Shown here in pieces: positions 24,402-31,645 of a stretch of DNA of 40,535 nt. The DNA comes from Ardenticatenales bacterium (GTDB taxonomy: Bacteria > Chloroflexota > Anaerolineae > Epilineales > Epilineaceae). Position numbers and translations under genes: made by a program. Each line of letters opens with the position of its first letter. Positions within the stretch are counted from its first letter, which is position 1. The notes below the pieces were generated by a model that was given only the letters and a program-made list of their open reading frames with translations, ran no database searches and was not told the origin of the DNA. The DNA is taken from the NCBI GenBank assembly GCA_020853525.1, contig JADYYS010000074.1:1-40535 (forward strand), in the 5' to 3' direction.

Positions 24402-25607
24402 CTACCGGAGGTAGCTCAGCAAGCGCTCCTGCCGGTGCGGCTGGCGCAGCTTGAGCAGCGCCTCCTGTTCGATCTGCCGGATCCGCTCGCGCGTGAGGTT
24501 GAACTTGCGCCCGACCTCCTTGAGCGTGAGCGGCTGGCCGTTGTCCAGACCGTAGCGCAGCCGTACGATCCGTGCCTCGCGGGCCGTCAGGCAGAGCAGG
24601 ACGTCGTCGAGGTCGACCTGCATGAGGGCGAACGCCGCGGTTTCGAGCGGGTCCGGCGCATGCGTGTCCTCGATGAAGTAGCCAAGCTCGGAGTCCAGGT
24701 CGTCTCCCACCGGCTTTTCGAGGGACAGGGACCGTCGGGCGGCCTTGAGCATCTGCCGGACCTTGAGCTCGGGCACGTCCATCCGGCTCGCCAGCTCGGC
24801 CGGCGTCGGCCGCCGTCCGAGGTCCTGCTCCATCGCCTGTGCGATCGCAAAGAGCTTGCGGATCCGGTCGCTCATGTGCACCGGGACGCGGATCGTCCGC
24901 CCTTGGTTCGCGAGGGCGCGCGTGATCGACTGCCGGATCCACCACGTGGCGTACGTGCTGAACTTGTAGCCGCGGCGGTGGTCGAACTTGTCGGCCGCCT
25001 TCATCAGTCCGACGTTGCCCTCCTGGATGAGATCGAGGAACGGCACGCCCTGGCCGCGGTACTTCTTGGCCATGCTGATCACGAGCCGGCTGTTCGCCTT
25101 CACGAGGTGGTCCCAGGCCGCGCTGCCTTCCTGCCGCGCCCGCTGGAGCGCCCGTCGCCGGCCCGCGCACAGATCCGGGCAGCCGAGTTCCTCGCCGGCC
25201 CCCCTGCCGCGCTCGATGCGCTTCGCCAGGGCGACCTCTTCCTCCCGCGTGAGGAGCGGCACGGCGCCGACCTCGCGGAAGTACAGGCTGACGCTGTCGT
25301 CGTCCTCGATCCCGTCCATGCTGGCCGGTCGCGCGCTGACCAGATCGTCCAGCGTCAACTCGCCCTCGAGGTCCTCGGCCACCTCGGCGATCATCTCGTC
25401 CGACGGCAGGACCTCGTCGGCGACGACCTCGATGTCGGCTGCGTCGAGGCAGGCACGGCACCAGGACGCGATGCCGGGATCATCCTCAGCTTCGGGCAGG
25501 TGTTCGGACAGCTCGGACAGGGTGACGTAGCCTCGGCCGACGCCGAGGCGGACGAGGCCCTCCAGCGCGTCTCGCACGCTGGCATCGACATCCCCATCTG
25601 GAACCAA
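24402..25607 (-). CDS. sigA: Primary-type (RpoD/SigA-like) RNA polymerase sigma factor
   Basis: 401 residues. An acidic N-terminal stretch resembles region 1.1. Region 1.2 is SVSLYFREVGAVPLLTREEE. Region 2 includes NSRLVISMAKKYRGQG, FLDLIQEGNVGLMKA and FSTYATWWIRQSI, the core binding and -10 reading helices. Region 3 follows, and region 4 has LTAREARIVRLRYGL and LTRERIRQIEQEAL, the -35 reading helix. The set matches a housekeeping group 1 sigma, although a group 2 paralogue cannot be excluded. The start is most likely TTG at 25607, with AAGGGAG 8 bases upstream; longer in-frame starts would overlap the promoter at 25674-25703. Confidence 0.9.
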   Translation of the reverse strand: MVPDGDVDASVRDALEGLVRLGVGRGYVTLSELSEHLPEAEDDPGIASWCRACLDAADIEVVADEVLPSDEMIAEVAEDLEGELTLDDLVSARPASMDGIEDDDSVSLYFREVGAVPLLTREEEVALAKRIERGRGAGEELGCPDLCAGRRRALQRARQEGSAAWDHLVKANSRLVISMAKKYRGQGVPFLDLIQEGNVGLMKAADKFDHRRGYKFSTYATWWIRQSITRALANQGRTIRVPVHMSDRIRKLFAIAQAMEQDLGRRPTPAELASRMDVPELKVRQMLKAARRSLSLEKPVGDDLDSELGYFIEDTHAPDPLETAAFALMQVDLDDVLLCLTAREARIVRLRYGLDNGQPLTLKEVGRKFNLTRERIRQIEQEALLKLRQPHRQERLLSYLR

Positions 25608-25673
25608 TGCATCCGCTCCCTTCAGGGAGCCCGCCCGCCCTTCCGGGCAGATGGCAGGTCGCGGCGATGCGCG

Positions 25674-25703
25674 AGTATAACCCGGTGGCCGGCCGGCCGT
25701 CAA
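25674..25703 (-). promoter_or_regulatory. Sigma70 promoter of the sigma factor gene
   Basis: On the minus strand, -35 TTGACG (25698-25703), an 18-base spacer and -10 TATACT (25674-25679). The start site near 25667 gives a leader of about 60 bases. Confidence 0.75.
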
Positions 25704-25718
25704 GCGATTTTTAAGGTT

Positions 25719-25768
25719 CATGACCATATTCGGGCGGATCCATGACGTAGTGCGGGCGATCCCATGAC
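25719..25768. repeat. 22-bp tandem repeat (iteron-like) between sigma factor gene and ruvA
   Basis: CATGAC occurs at 25719, 25741 and 25763, exactly 22 bases apart. CGGGCG follows 12 bases into each of the first two units (25731 and 25753). The array starts 16 bases upstream of the sigma gene -35 and about 80 bases upstream of the ruvA -10, so it could serve either promoter. Confidence 0.75.
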
Positions 25769-25847
25769 CGACCATGGTCGAAACGATGACGATTCACGCC
25801 CACGGTACCGCCTCGAGGATTCGCGCCCGCGGCGCCGCCGATCGGGT

Positions 25848-25853
25848 TACAAT
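25848..25853 (+). promoter_or_regulatory. -10 element of ruvA
   Basis: TACAAT, 7 bases before the ATG at 25861. No SD is visible, so the transcript is probably leaderless. Confidence 0.5.
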
Positions 25854-25860
25854 CCCGCCC

Positions 25861-26469
25861 ATGATCGCCCGCCTGAGTGGCCGGATCGCCGCAGTGGAGT
25901 CCGATGCGCTCGTCGTCGACGTCGGCGGCGTCGGCTACCGCGTCTACGTTCCGCTGCCCGTCCTCGCCGCGGCGGGACAGGAAGGCGACGCGGTGGCGCT
26001 GCACACCCATCTGCACGTCCGCGAGGCCGAGCTGACGCTCTACGGCGCGCTCGATGCGGCCACGCTGGCCGCGTTCCAGCTGGTCCAGACCGTCAGCGGC
26101 ATCGGACCGCGCGTCGCGCTGGCCATGCTCTCGACGTTCGACGCAACGACGCTCCAGTCGGCGATCGCCGCCGAGGACGTCGATGCGCTCGTCGGCGTGC
26201 CGGGCGTCGGGCGCAAGATCGCGCAGCGGATCGTCCTCGAGCTGAAGGGCAAGGTGGCCGGGCTGCCGTTCGCGCCGGCCGCAGGCGGTGGTTGGGGCGA
26301 CGGGGGCTTCGGCGCCGGCGGCGCGCAGGCGGACGCGATCGCCGCGCTGACCGCGCTCGGCTACACGCCGGCGGAGGCGCGCCGGGCCGTCGCGTCCGCC
26401 GGGCTCGATGCGGAGGCCACCGTCGAGGACCACGTGCGCGCCGCGCTGCAGGCGCTGGCCCGCGGCTGA
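25861..26469 (+). CDS. ruvA: Holliday junction DNA helicase subunit RuvA
   Basis: 202 residues, the usual length. Domain I is an OB fold (MIARLSGRIAAVESDALVVD, VGYRVYVPL). Domain II has the paired helix-hairpin-helix motifs TVSGIGPRVALAML and GVPGVGRKIAQRIVLEL that hold the junction backbone. A flexible Gly-rich hinge leads to domain III (ALTALGYTPAEARRAV), which contacts RuvB. RuvA tetramers recognise four-way junctions during recombination repair. No ruvB or ruvC is adjacent. The ATG at 25861 matches the family N-terminus exactly; open frame upstream does not look coding. Confidence 0.97.
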   Translation: MIARLSGRIAAVESDALVVDVGGVGYRVYVPLPVLAAAGQEGDAVALHTHLHVREAELTLYGALDAATLAAFQLVQTVSGIGPRVALAMLSTFDATTLQSAIAAEDVDALVGVPGVGRKIAQRIVLELKGKVAGLPFAPAAGGGWGDGGFGAGGAQADAIAALTALGYTPAEARRAVASAGLDAEATVEDHVRAALQALARG

Positions 26470-26516
26470 TCCGCGGTGATCCGCGGCTGATCCGAGCACC
26501 GCGGGGGAGAGTCGCG

Positions 26517-26522
26517 TATAAT
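26517..26522 (+). promoter_or_regulatory. -10 element of the ferredoxin gene
   Basis: A perfect TATAAT with no good -35 at the usual distance. The start site would be near 26529, leaving about 30 bases of leader that include GAGAAGGA. Confidence 0.55.
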
Positions 26523-26558
26523 CCGGGCCTACCGAATCGGCACGAGAAGGATCCGGCC

Positions 26559-26858
26559 ATGGCCTATATCATCACCGAACTCTGCACGCGCGAGGGCGAC
26601 TGCGTCGAAGTCTGCCCCGTTGACTGCATCGTCCCGTCGCCCAAGGGCAACGTCGAGTACCCGCTGTTCTACATCGACCCTGACGTCTGCATCGACTGCG
26701 GCGCCTGCGTGCCGGTCTGCCCGCCCGAGGCGATCTTCCCCGAGCCCGACGTGCCGGCCGACCAGGAGCACATGACCAAGATCAACGCGGACTACTTCCT
26801 GACGGGTCCGGGGTACTGGGAGTTCGATCTCGAAGAGCAGCGCGGGATGCCGGAATAA
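26559..26858 (+). CDS. Small bacterial ferredoxin (two Fe-S cluster motifs)
   Basis: 99 residues. The first cluster motif begins CTREGDCVEVCPVDC and the second is CIDCGACVPVCP, the layout of 7Fe/8Fe bacterial ferredoxins. The spacing in the first motif (CxxxxxCxxxCP) suits a [3Fe-4S] or modified cluster, as in FdxA-type proteins; I cannot settle which. A C-terminal tail of about 35 residues rich in Asp/Glu (WEFDLEEQRGMPE) follows. It is a soluble electron carrier and its partner is not in the window. SD GAGAAGGA lies about 8 bases upstream. The gene is downstream of ruvA by 89 bases and has its own -10. Confidence 0.92.
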   Translation: MAYIITELCTREGDCVEVCPVDCIVPSPKGNVEYPLFYIDPDVCIDCGACVPVCPPEAIFPEPDVPADQEHMTKINADYFLTGPGYWEFDLEEQRGMPE

Positions 26859-26893
26859 ACGGGTCGGTTGGGACTGCCCTCGCAACCCCTCCC

Positions 26894-27104
26894 GGCGCGC
26901 GTTGCGCGCCTGTCCTCCCCAGCTGTCGCTGGAGAGGACGGTGCGTCCCTAGCGGAGGATGGAGGCCGGCGCTGCCAACGTTCGCGGAACCGAAGCTCGC
27001 GAAGTGGCCTGGGTGTTCAGGTCCTCGGCCAACACGCGGTGCCCGAACCTGGAAGCATCCTTTCTCCACCTCCGGTGGGGAAAGGTGGCAGCGCCGAAGG
27101 CGCT
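26894..27104. repeat. Chain of four hairpins in a convergent gap
   Basis: Within the 258-base gap between the ferredoxin and glycosyltransferase stops are GGCGCGC/GCGCGCC (26894-26910), an 11-bp stem with one mismatch TCCTCCCCAGC/GCTGGAGAGGA (26913-26938), CCACC/GGTGG (27066-27078) and AGCGCC/GGCGCT (27090-27104). None has a T run. The region looks like a composite intergenic repeat and may serve for termination in both directions. No gene is seen. Confidence 0.6.
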
Positions 27105-27116
27105 GACGGATAGGGG

Positions 27117-28382
27117 TCACCCGATCGCCGACTGCCACGGCATGTACGACGACCAACGCTGGTACAGATACGGCTTGTTCGTGAGGAACATGTCCGCCTG
27201 CCGGGCGATGGCCTCCTCGACCGCCGTCCACGGTTGGCCTTCCAGTTCCTGCAGGAGGGACGCCTTGCGGGCGTAGTAGAGCGGCAGGAGCGAGAGGGCC
27301 ACCTTGTCGGGATCGCCCTCGCCGCGGTTGTAGACCACGGCAAAGTCCATGACGATGCGCGCCCAGGCGTCCGGCGGGAAGCGCGGCTGGTCGCTCGTCG
27401 AGAGCTCGGCCACGACGGCCTGCTGCTCCTCGCTCAGGATCGCGCTCAGGTTGCGCCGGTAGCGCTTGAGCCCCTTCAGAAAACCGTCCCAGAGCGTCTG
27501 GCGGGTCGTGGGGATCGGTTCGGGCGGGAGCTGCGTCAGCGACCCCCACACCGGCACGCGGTAGGCGCCCTTCACGTCCGGCCAGACGCGGCGGTAGAAC
27601 GACATCAGACGGAACAGCGTGCCGGTCACCTGCATGAACTTGGGCTCGAAGCCGACCGTCGGATCCTTGTAATCGTGCGTCTTCGTGCCGAGCGGCGCCT
27701 GGTAGAGTCGCCAGCCGCTGTTGATCGCCAGCGTCACCATCCACATGTGGATCCCGAAGCGGGCGACGTCCGTCTCCCAGACGTCCTTGTCGAGGAACGT
27801 CTGCCAGGCCCGCGGCGACATCGCGATCTCGCTGCCGAGCGGCTGCCGCAGGTCGACGCCGTACAGCATCCGGGTGAACGGGTAGGCGATCATGTCGTTG
27901 ATCGTCACCTCGTGGCGGTCGCGGGTGTAGATCGGACTGACGTACTCCGCCTCGCCGGCCAGGATCGGGCCGACGAGGCGCTCGATCCAGGTCGGGTTGA
28001 TCGATCGGACGTCGGCGTCGACGACGGCGCAGGCCGAGGCGGTCAGCATGGCCGCGGCCTCCATGATCGCCCGGATCGCGCTGCCCTTGCCGGTGAGCCC
28101 CTGGTACTGCAGCGTCGACAGCGTCACCGCAGGCGGGAGCGCGACACCGCCGGCGATGGCCAGCGTGTCGTCCGTGCTCCCGCCGTCCGCCACGACGATG
28201 TGGGCGCGCTTGTCCGGGAAGTGCTCGACGACCCCCGCGGCGAGCGCGTTCAGGACGTGCGCGATCGTGCGGGTGTTCTTGTAGGTCGGCAGCCCGATGA
28301 CGATGTCGGCGTGGCCGAGGTGCTCGAACCGCCGCTTGGCGGCCCGATCCAGGGCGCTATCGATGTACAACAACTCGTTCAA
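27117..28382 (-). CDS. GT-A glycosyltransferase, mannosylglycerate-synthase (GT78) like
   Basis: 421 residues. The GT-A nucleotide-sugar domain starts with IVIGLPTYKNT, then VVADGGSTDDT and the metal-binding DAD (VVDADVR, near residue 119-121). The next blocks (RQPLGSEIAMS, GIHMWMVTLAINSGWRLYQ, LGTKTHDYK) and a helical C-terminal third of about 180 residues follow the order seen in GT78 mannosylglycerate synthase and related GT81 enzymes. The acceptor here is unknown; a compatible-solute or glycolipid role are both possible. The start is probably TTG at 28382, with GAGG-type SDs upstream; an ATG about 29 codons further upstream would span the -10 TATAAT (28424-28429). Last gene of a three-gene operon. 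Confidence 0.82.
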   Translation of the reverse strand: MNELLYIDSALDRAAKRRFEHLGHADIVIGLPTYKNTRTIAHVLNALAAGVVEHFPDKRAHIVVADGGSTDDTLAIAGGVALPPAVTLSTLQYQGLTGKGSAIRAIMEAAAMLTASACAVVDADVRSINPTWIERLVGPILAGEAEYVSPIYTRDRHEVTINDMIAYPFTRMLYGVDLRQPLGSEIAMSPRAWQTFLDKDVWETDVARFGIHMWMVTLAINSGWRLYQAPLGTKTHDYKDPTVGFEPKFMQVTGTLFRLMSFYRRVWPDVKGAYRVPVWGSLTQLPPEPIPTTRQTLWDGFLKGLKRYRRNLSAILSEEQQAVVAELSTSDQPRFPPDAWARIVMDFAVVYNRGEGDPDKVALSLLPLYYARKASLLQELEGQPWTAVEEAIARQADMFLTNKPYLYQRWSSYMPWQSAIG

Positions 28383-28423
28383 CCCGCACCTCGCTCCTCG
28401 TCCGGCGAATCGGCGCGGGATTA

Positions 28424-28429
28424 TACGGA
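28424..28429 (-). promoter_or_regulatory. Possible internal promoter (-10) for the glycosyltransferase
   Basis: A perfect TATAAT on the minus strand in the 95-base gap before the glycosyltransferase. It would start transcription near 28416, independently of the upstream operon genes. No clear -35 was seen. Confidence 0.4.
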
Positions 28430-28477
28430 GCGCGGCGACGAAGTCCTCATTGGTTGTCATAACGCCCGGATGCGACG

Positions 28478-29827
28478 TCAGCGCATCGACACCGCATCCG
28501 TCGCCACCGCCGCCGCGACCCGCCGCCCGATGTCGACGGCGAAGTTTGTGCCGCGATCCCAAGGGTACACCTGGCTCATCGACGCCAGGTAGAGCCCGGG
28601 CACCGGGGTCGCAAGGGGCGGGACGTGGGCCGAGAAGCCGCACGGCACGACGGGCTGGGCGTACGCCGCGCGCGACAGCCACGACGTTCGGACCCAGTCC
28701 GGGCGGAATGCCGGGTTGATCCGCTGCAGCGCCGGCAGCCACTGGGCCAGCAGGTCGTCGTGCGACATCGTGAAGGCGGGGTGGTCCGGGGGCAGGTAGT
28801 CGCCCATGTAGACCAGGTGATCGCCGCCGTAGTGGGCTGCATCGATGAGGTTCGTGTGCTCGACGCACGCCAGGAACGGCATCTCGCGCTTGTCGAGGTT
28901 CAGCCAGTACGTGCCGTCCGTCATGAGCTGCTGCTTGAGCGCGAGCACGAACACGACCGCCCCGAGGTGCTCGAGGTCGGCCAGGCGGCCGGCGTAGTCC
29001 GCCGGCAGGTCGGGCGCCAGCCGCGCCAGCACGTGCGGCGCCGTCGTCGCCACCACCGCGTCGAACGTCGCCTCGCCGTCGCCGGCGGCCACCGCCAGGC
29101 CGATGTCCGTTCGGCGGATGCCTCGCACCGGCGTGGACAGCCGGACGACGGCGCCGCGGCCCTCGACGGCGCGTTGCAGGGCGTCGGCGTAGGCTTGGAA
29201 GCCGCCGGCGACGTAGATCAGCTTGAAGGAGCGGGCGTGCAGGCGTGCCCAAAGCCAGCTCATCGGCACGTGCTCGTAGTGCTCGGGGCCGAACTTGCCG
29301 AGGAGCAGCGGCTCCCAGACGGCCGCGTAGGCGCGCTTGCCCATCCAGCGCCGGGCCCATGCGGCCGCGGTCACGTCTTCGAGCGAGCGCCAGTCCGGCG
29401 TGAGCTTGAGGTAGGCACCGACGGCGCCCATCCGAACGCGGTCGATGAACGGCATGCCCGGGAACGTCAGGATCGGGACGACGCCGTCCAGCGGGTAGGC
29501 CTTGCCGCGGTAGAACGAAGCCGAGACCGGGCGCAGCGTCTGCAGGCGATCGGCGAAGCCGATCTCCTCGGCCAGGCCGATGATCGCGCGATCCGTCTGG
29601 AAGAGATGATGGTAGTAGTGCTCCAGCGGCCATTCCCACGACGCGTCGCGGAAGCCCCCGGCCAGCCCGCCGGCGTGCGCGGCCCCGTCGTACACCGTCA
29701 CCGACCAGCCGTCGGCGGCCAGGTCCCACGCCGCGCTCAGCCCGGCGAATCCGGCGCCGATCACGGCGACGGAGCGGCCCGACGCCGACGCCGACGCGGG
29801 CGGAGACTGGGGCAGGGGTTGGCTCAT
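28478..29827 (-). CDS. FAD-dependent oxidoreductase (amine oxidase/protoporphyrinogen oxidase-like)
   Basis: 449 residues. An N-terminal dinucleotide-binding motif, VAVIGAGFAGLSAAWDL (about 20-36), is followed by the acidic end of strand 2 (VTVYDGAAHAGGLAGG). A C-terminal FAD-contact block reads GLYLASMSQVYPWDRGTNFAV. The family includes UDP-galactopyranose mutase-like, carotenoid and hydroxysqualene enzymes; the substrate here cannot be told from sequence. It sits between a flippase-like membrane protein (10-base gap) and a glycosyltransferase, which suggests modification of a sugar or lipid carrier rather than haem synthesis. No signal peptide is visible. The ATG at 29827 has only a weak SD, consistent with coupling to the upstream gene. 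Confidence 0.88.
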   Translation of the reverse strand: MSQPLPQSPPASASASGRSVAVIGAGFAGLSAAWDLAADGWSVTVYDGAAHAGGLAGGFRDASWEWPLEHYYHHLFQTDRAIIGLAEEIGFADRLQTLRPVSASFYRGKAYPLDGVVPILTFPGMPFIDRVRMGAVGAYLKLTPDWRSLEDVTAAAWARRWMGKRAYAAVWEPLLLGKFGPEHYEHVPMSWLWARLHARSFKLIYVAGGFQAYADALQRAVEGRGAVVRLSTPVRGIRRTDIGLAVAAGDGEATFDAVVATTAPHVLARLAPDLPADYAGRLADLEHLGAVVFVLALKQQLMTDGTYWLNLDKREMPFLACVEHTNLIDAAHYGGDHLVYMGDYLPPDHPAFTMSHDDLLAQWLPALQRINPAFRPDWVRTSWLSRAAYAQPVVPCGFSAHVPPLATPVPGLYLASMSQVYPWDRGTNFAVDIGRRVAAAVATDAVSMR

Positions 29828-29837
29828 CCGGGTCGGC

Positions 29838-31034
29838 TCATCCGGCCGCAGCGGAGCTCGTGCCCGCCCCCCGGCCGTCCGTTCCCCGGTCGCCCGAGAC
29901 GTCGCCGCCCGAGACGTCGCCGCCTGACCCGTCGCTGCCTGACCCGTCGTCGCCCACCATCGCCGCGTTCGCCTGCCGCAGGCTGACGTGCGAGCGCCAG
30001 AGGTACCACGCGCCGAGGAGCGTGATCGGGAACCAGAGCGCCACGTGCAGGACCACGGTGTAGGCCGTCGCCACGGACTGGGCGACGCCGGCGGCGGTCA
30101 GGACGGCAATGCCCGGCGCATCGAACGTCCCGATGTGACCGGGCCCGGCCGGGATCGTCGTCGCCAGGTTGACGATGCCGTTCATCAGCATGAGCGTGAT
30201 GAAGCTGACCTGCATCTCCGGGAAGGCATGCATGACGAACCAGTACTTCATCGTCTCGCACAGCCAGATGACGACGCTCGTGAGGAAGAGCATGAGCACT
30301 TCACGCCGGCCCGAGAGGCTCTCGAGGCCCTCCGTGAAGCGATCGACGACGCCCCATAGCTGGTCCGCGTGCGCCCCGTCGGCCGAGCGGCGTCGCGACA
30401 GGCCGAGGACCGCCGCGCCGAGCGTGACGAACGGGCCGGCGAGGCGCCGCAGGCGGTCCGGCCGGCCGGCGAGGAAGAGGAACGCGACGAGGGCGCCGAT
30501 GAACAGCACGGTGCAGACGACGATCAGTGGCCGATACGTCTCGAGCGCGTCCGACTCGAAGCGGACGAACGGCAGCGCGACGAACACGAACGCCAGCATC
30601 GTCAGGCCGTCGAACAGACGCTCGAGGACCACGGTGGCCAGGCTGGCGCTCATCCGGACGCCGGTCTCGCGCTTGAGGACGTAGCTGCGGAGCACCTCGC
30701 CGGCGCGGGCCGGATAGACGTTGTTGCCCATGTAGCCGATGCAGACGAACCGGAACAGCCGCCGCATCGGGACGTCGACGAGGTGGTTGAGCATCGTGTG
30801 CCAGCGCCACGTGCGCGCCCAGACGCCGACGAAGTAGACCGCCACGCCCGGCACGAGCCAGATGTAGTGCGCGTCGGCCACGTGCCGGGCGAACGCGTCG
30901 AGCTCGAGGCCGCGCACGGCGTACAGCACGAACACGGCGCTGATCGCGACGCCGACAGCCAGGCGCACGGCGCTGCCGGTGCGGCCGGCGGCACGCGGCG
31001 CGTGGGGTGGGGGAGGCGTGGGGGGGTGGGTCAT
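29838..31034 (-). CDS. LPG-synthase-TM / flippase-like integral membrane protein
   Basis: 398 residues with about eight membrane segments. The family signature is clear: NNVYPARAGEVLRSYVL and SLATVVLERLFDGLTML, and later ATTIPAGPGHIGTFDAPG. These match the UPF0104 / lysylphosphatidylglycerol synthase membrane domain. No soluble aminoacyl-transfer domain is attached, so it is unlikely to be a complete MprF; stand-alone members are thought to move lipids or glycolipids. The ATG at 31034 starts 12 bases after an extended -10 (TGCTATGAT). The C-terminal tail is a Gly/Ser/Asp repeat coded by tandem short repeats (near 29880-29945). First gene of the operon. Confidence 0.88.
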   Translation of the reverse strand: MTHPPTPPPPHAPRAAGRTGSAVRLAVGVAISAVFVLYAVRGLELDAFARHVADAHYIWLVPGVAVYFVGVWARTWRWHTMLNHLVDVPMRRLFRFVCIGYMGNNVYPARAGEVLRSYVLKRETGVRMSASLATVVLERLFDGLTMLAFVFVALPFVRFESDALETYRPLIVVCTVLFIGALVAFLFLAGRPDRLRRLAGPFVTLGAAVLGLSRRRSADGAHADQLWGVVDRFTEGLESLSGRREVLMLFLTSVVIWLCETMKYWFVMHAFPEMQVSFITLMLMNGIVNLATTIPAGPGHIGTFDAPGIAVLTAAGVAQSVATAYTVVLHVALWFPITLLGAWYLWRSHVSLRQANAAMVGDDGSGSDGSGGDVSGGDVSGDRGTDGRGAGTSSAAAG

Positions 31035-31046
31035 GAGCGGCCGGCC

Positions 31047-31055
31047 ATCATAGCA
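31047..31055 (-). promoter_or_regulatory. Extended -10 of the flippase-oxidoreductase-glycosyltransferase operon
   Basis: TGCTATGAT on the minus strand, identical to the element before the MrfB-like gene. It ends 12 bases before the ATG, leaving about 5 bases of leader. Confidence 0.55.
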
Positions 31056-31161
31056 TACGGCCTCCGTCGCCGAGGCCGCGTTAACGTCGCCGGCGGCCGC
31101 TCGGGCGGCCGCCGGGAAGGTGCTGCGGAGATGCGTGTTGTGTCTGTTTGACGCGGCGGGG

Positions 31162-31422
31162 TTACGCCACCGGCGCGCTGATCTCGCCCATGGTGACCGT
31201 CTCGCCGAGGACACGCTCCATCGTCATCGTGTGCGGGCAGTGGCCGTGGTGCTCGAACCCTTCGCAGTCGCAGGTCCAATGGCCGTGGTCGTAGCCCACC
31301 TTGTGGTCGCGGTGGTCACCGTCGACCGTGACGTTGAAGCTGTTGAAGACGATCCGCTGCTCACGCTCTTGGGCGTAGCGCATCGACTTCTCCACGTCGG
31401 CGACATAGGTGCTGGGCAGCAT
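31162..31422 (-). CDS. Small SWIM zinc-finger protein
   Basis: 86 residues. The SWIM motif CxCxnCxH is seen as CDCEGFEHHGHCPHTMTM near residues 48-65, preceded by beta strands (IVFNSFNVTVDGDH, HKVGYDHGHWTC). SWIM domains bind DNA or protein and occur alone or with SNF2 helicases and transposases; no such partner is nearby. The ATG at 31422 has AGGAG about 10 bases upstream. An in-frame N-terminal extension is possible but lies over the terminator and non-coding leader. Upstream are a strong promoter, a tiny leader ORF and an intrinsic terminator, which suggests controlled read-through. Partner and target unknown. Confidence 0.85.
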   Translation of the reverse strand: MLPSTYVADVEKSMRYAQEREQRIVFNSFNVTVDGDHRDHKVGYDHGHWTCDCEGFEHHGHCPHTMTMERVLGETVTMGEISAPVA

Positions 31423-31519
31423 GACTCGCTCTCTCCTGCTTTCTCGCGGCCGCAAGGCCAGCGGTGGGCTGGGCGCCGTTCGGGAAGGGGGACGCCCACG
31501 TGAGGATGGAAGAGGGGCG

Positions 31520-31553
31520 AAAAAAAGGGCGCCCCCACAATCGGGTGGCGCCA
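31520..31553 (-). terminator. Intrinsic terminator / possible attenuator upstream of the SWIM gene
   Basis: On the minus strand, GGCGCCACC pairs with GGGGGCGCC (8 bp, one mismatch, loop about 6-7 bases), followed closely by seven T residues (31520-31526). It lies 93 bases after the stop of the CRTAC1 paralogue. It is also only 37-70 bases after the predicted transcription start at about 31590, so it may attenuate the SWIM transcript. Confidence 0.8.
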
Positions 31554-31559
31554 CGCCAA

Positions 31560-31589
31560 TCACACCGGCGAACCAAGTGTCTCGTACAT
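31560..31589 (-). CDS. Candidate 9-residue leader peptide (MYETLGSPV)
   Basis: ATG at 31589 to TGA at 31560. The ATG is 7 bases after a TATACT -10, the same spacing as other putative leaderless genes in this window. The stop is 7 bases before the terminator stem begins. It has no run of one amino acid as in classical amino-acid attenuators. It is too short to prove by sequence alone. Confidence 0.35.
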   Translation of the reverse strand: MYETLGSPV

Positions 31590-31596
31590 GGGGGCC

Positions 31597-31624
31597 AGTA
31601 TAGCCCTCGAGCGGGGGGTGTCAA
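31597..31624 (-). promoter_or_regulatory. Strong sigma70 promoter upstream of the SWIM gene
   Basis: A consensus -35 TTGACA (31619-31624), 16-base spacer and TATACT (31597-31602) on the minus strand, the best sigma70 match found in the window. It lies in the gap after the CRTAC1 paralogue and points toward the terminator and SWIM gene. Confidence 0.8.
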
Positions 31625-31645
31625 GGACGGTTCCGGGGGCCGCCA

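Noticed and set aside
25719-25768. CRISPR-like interpretation of the 22-bp repeats
   Set aside because: The units are contiguous with no spacers of CRISPR length, and no cas genes are present.
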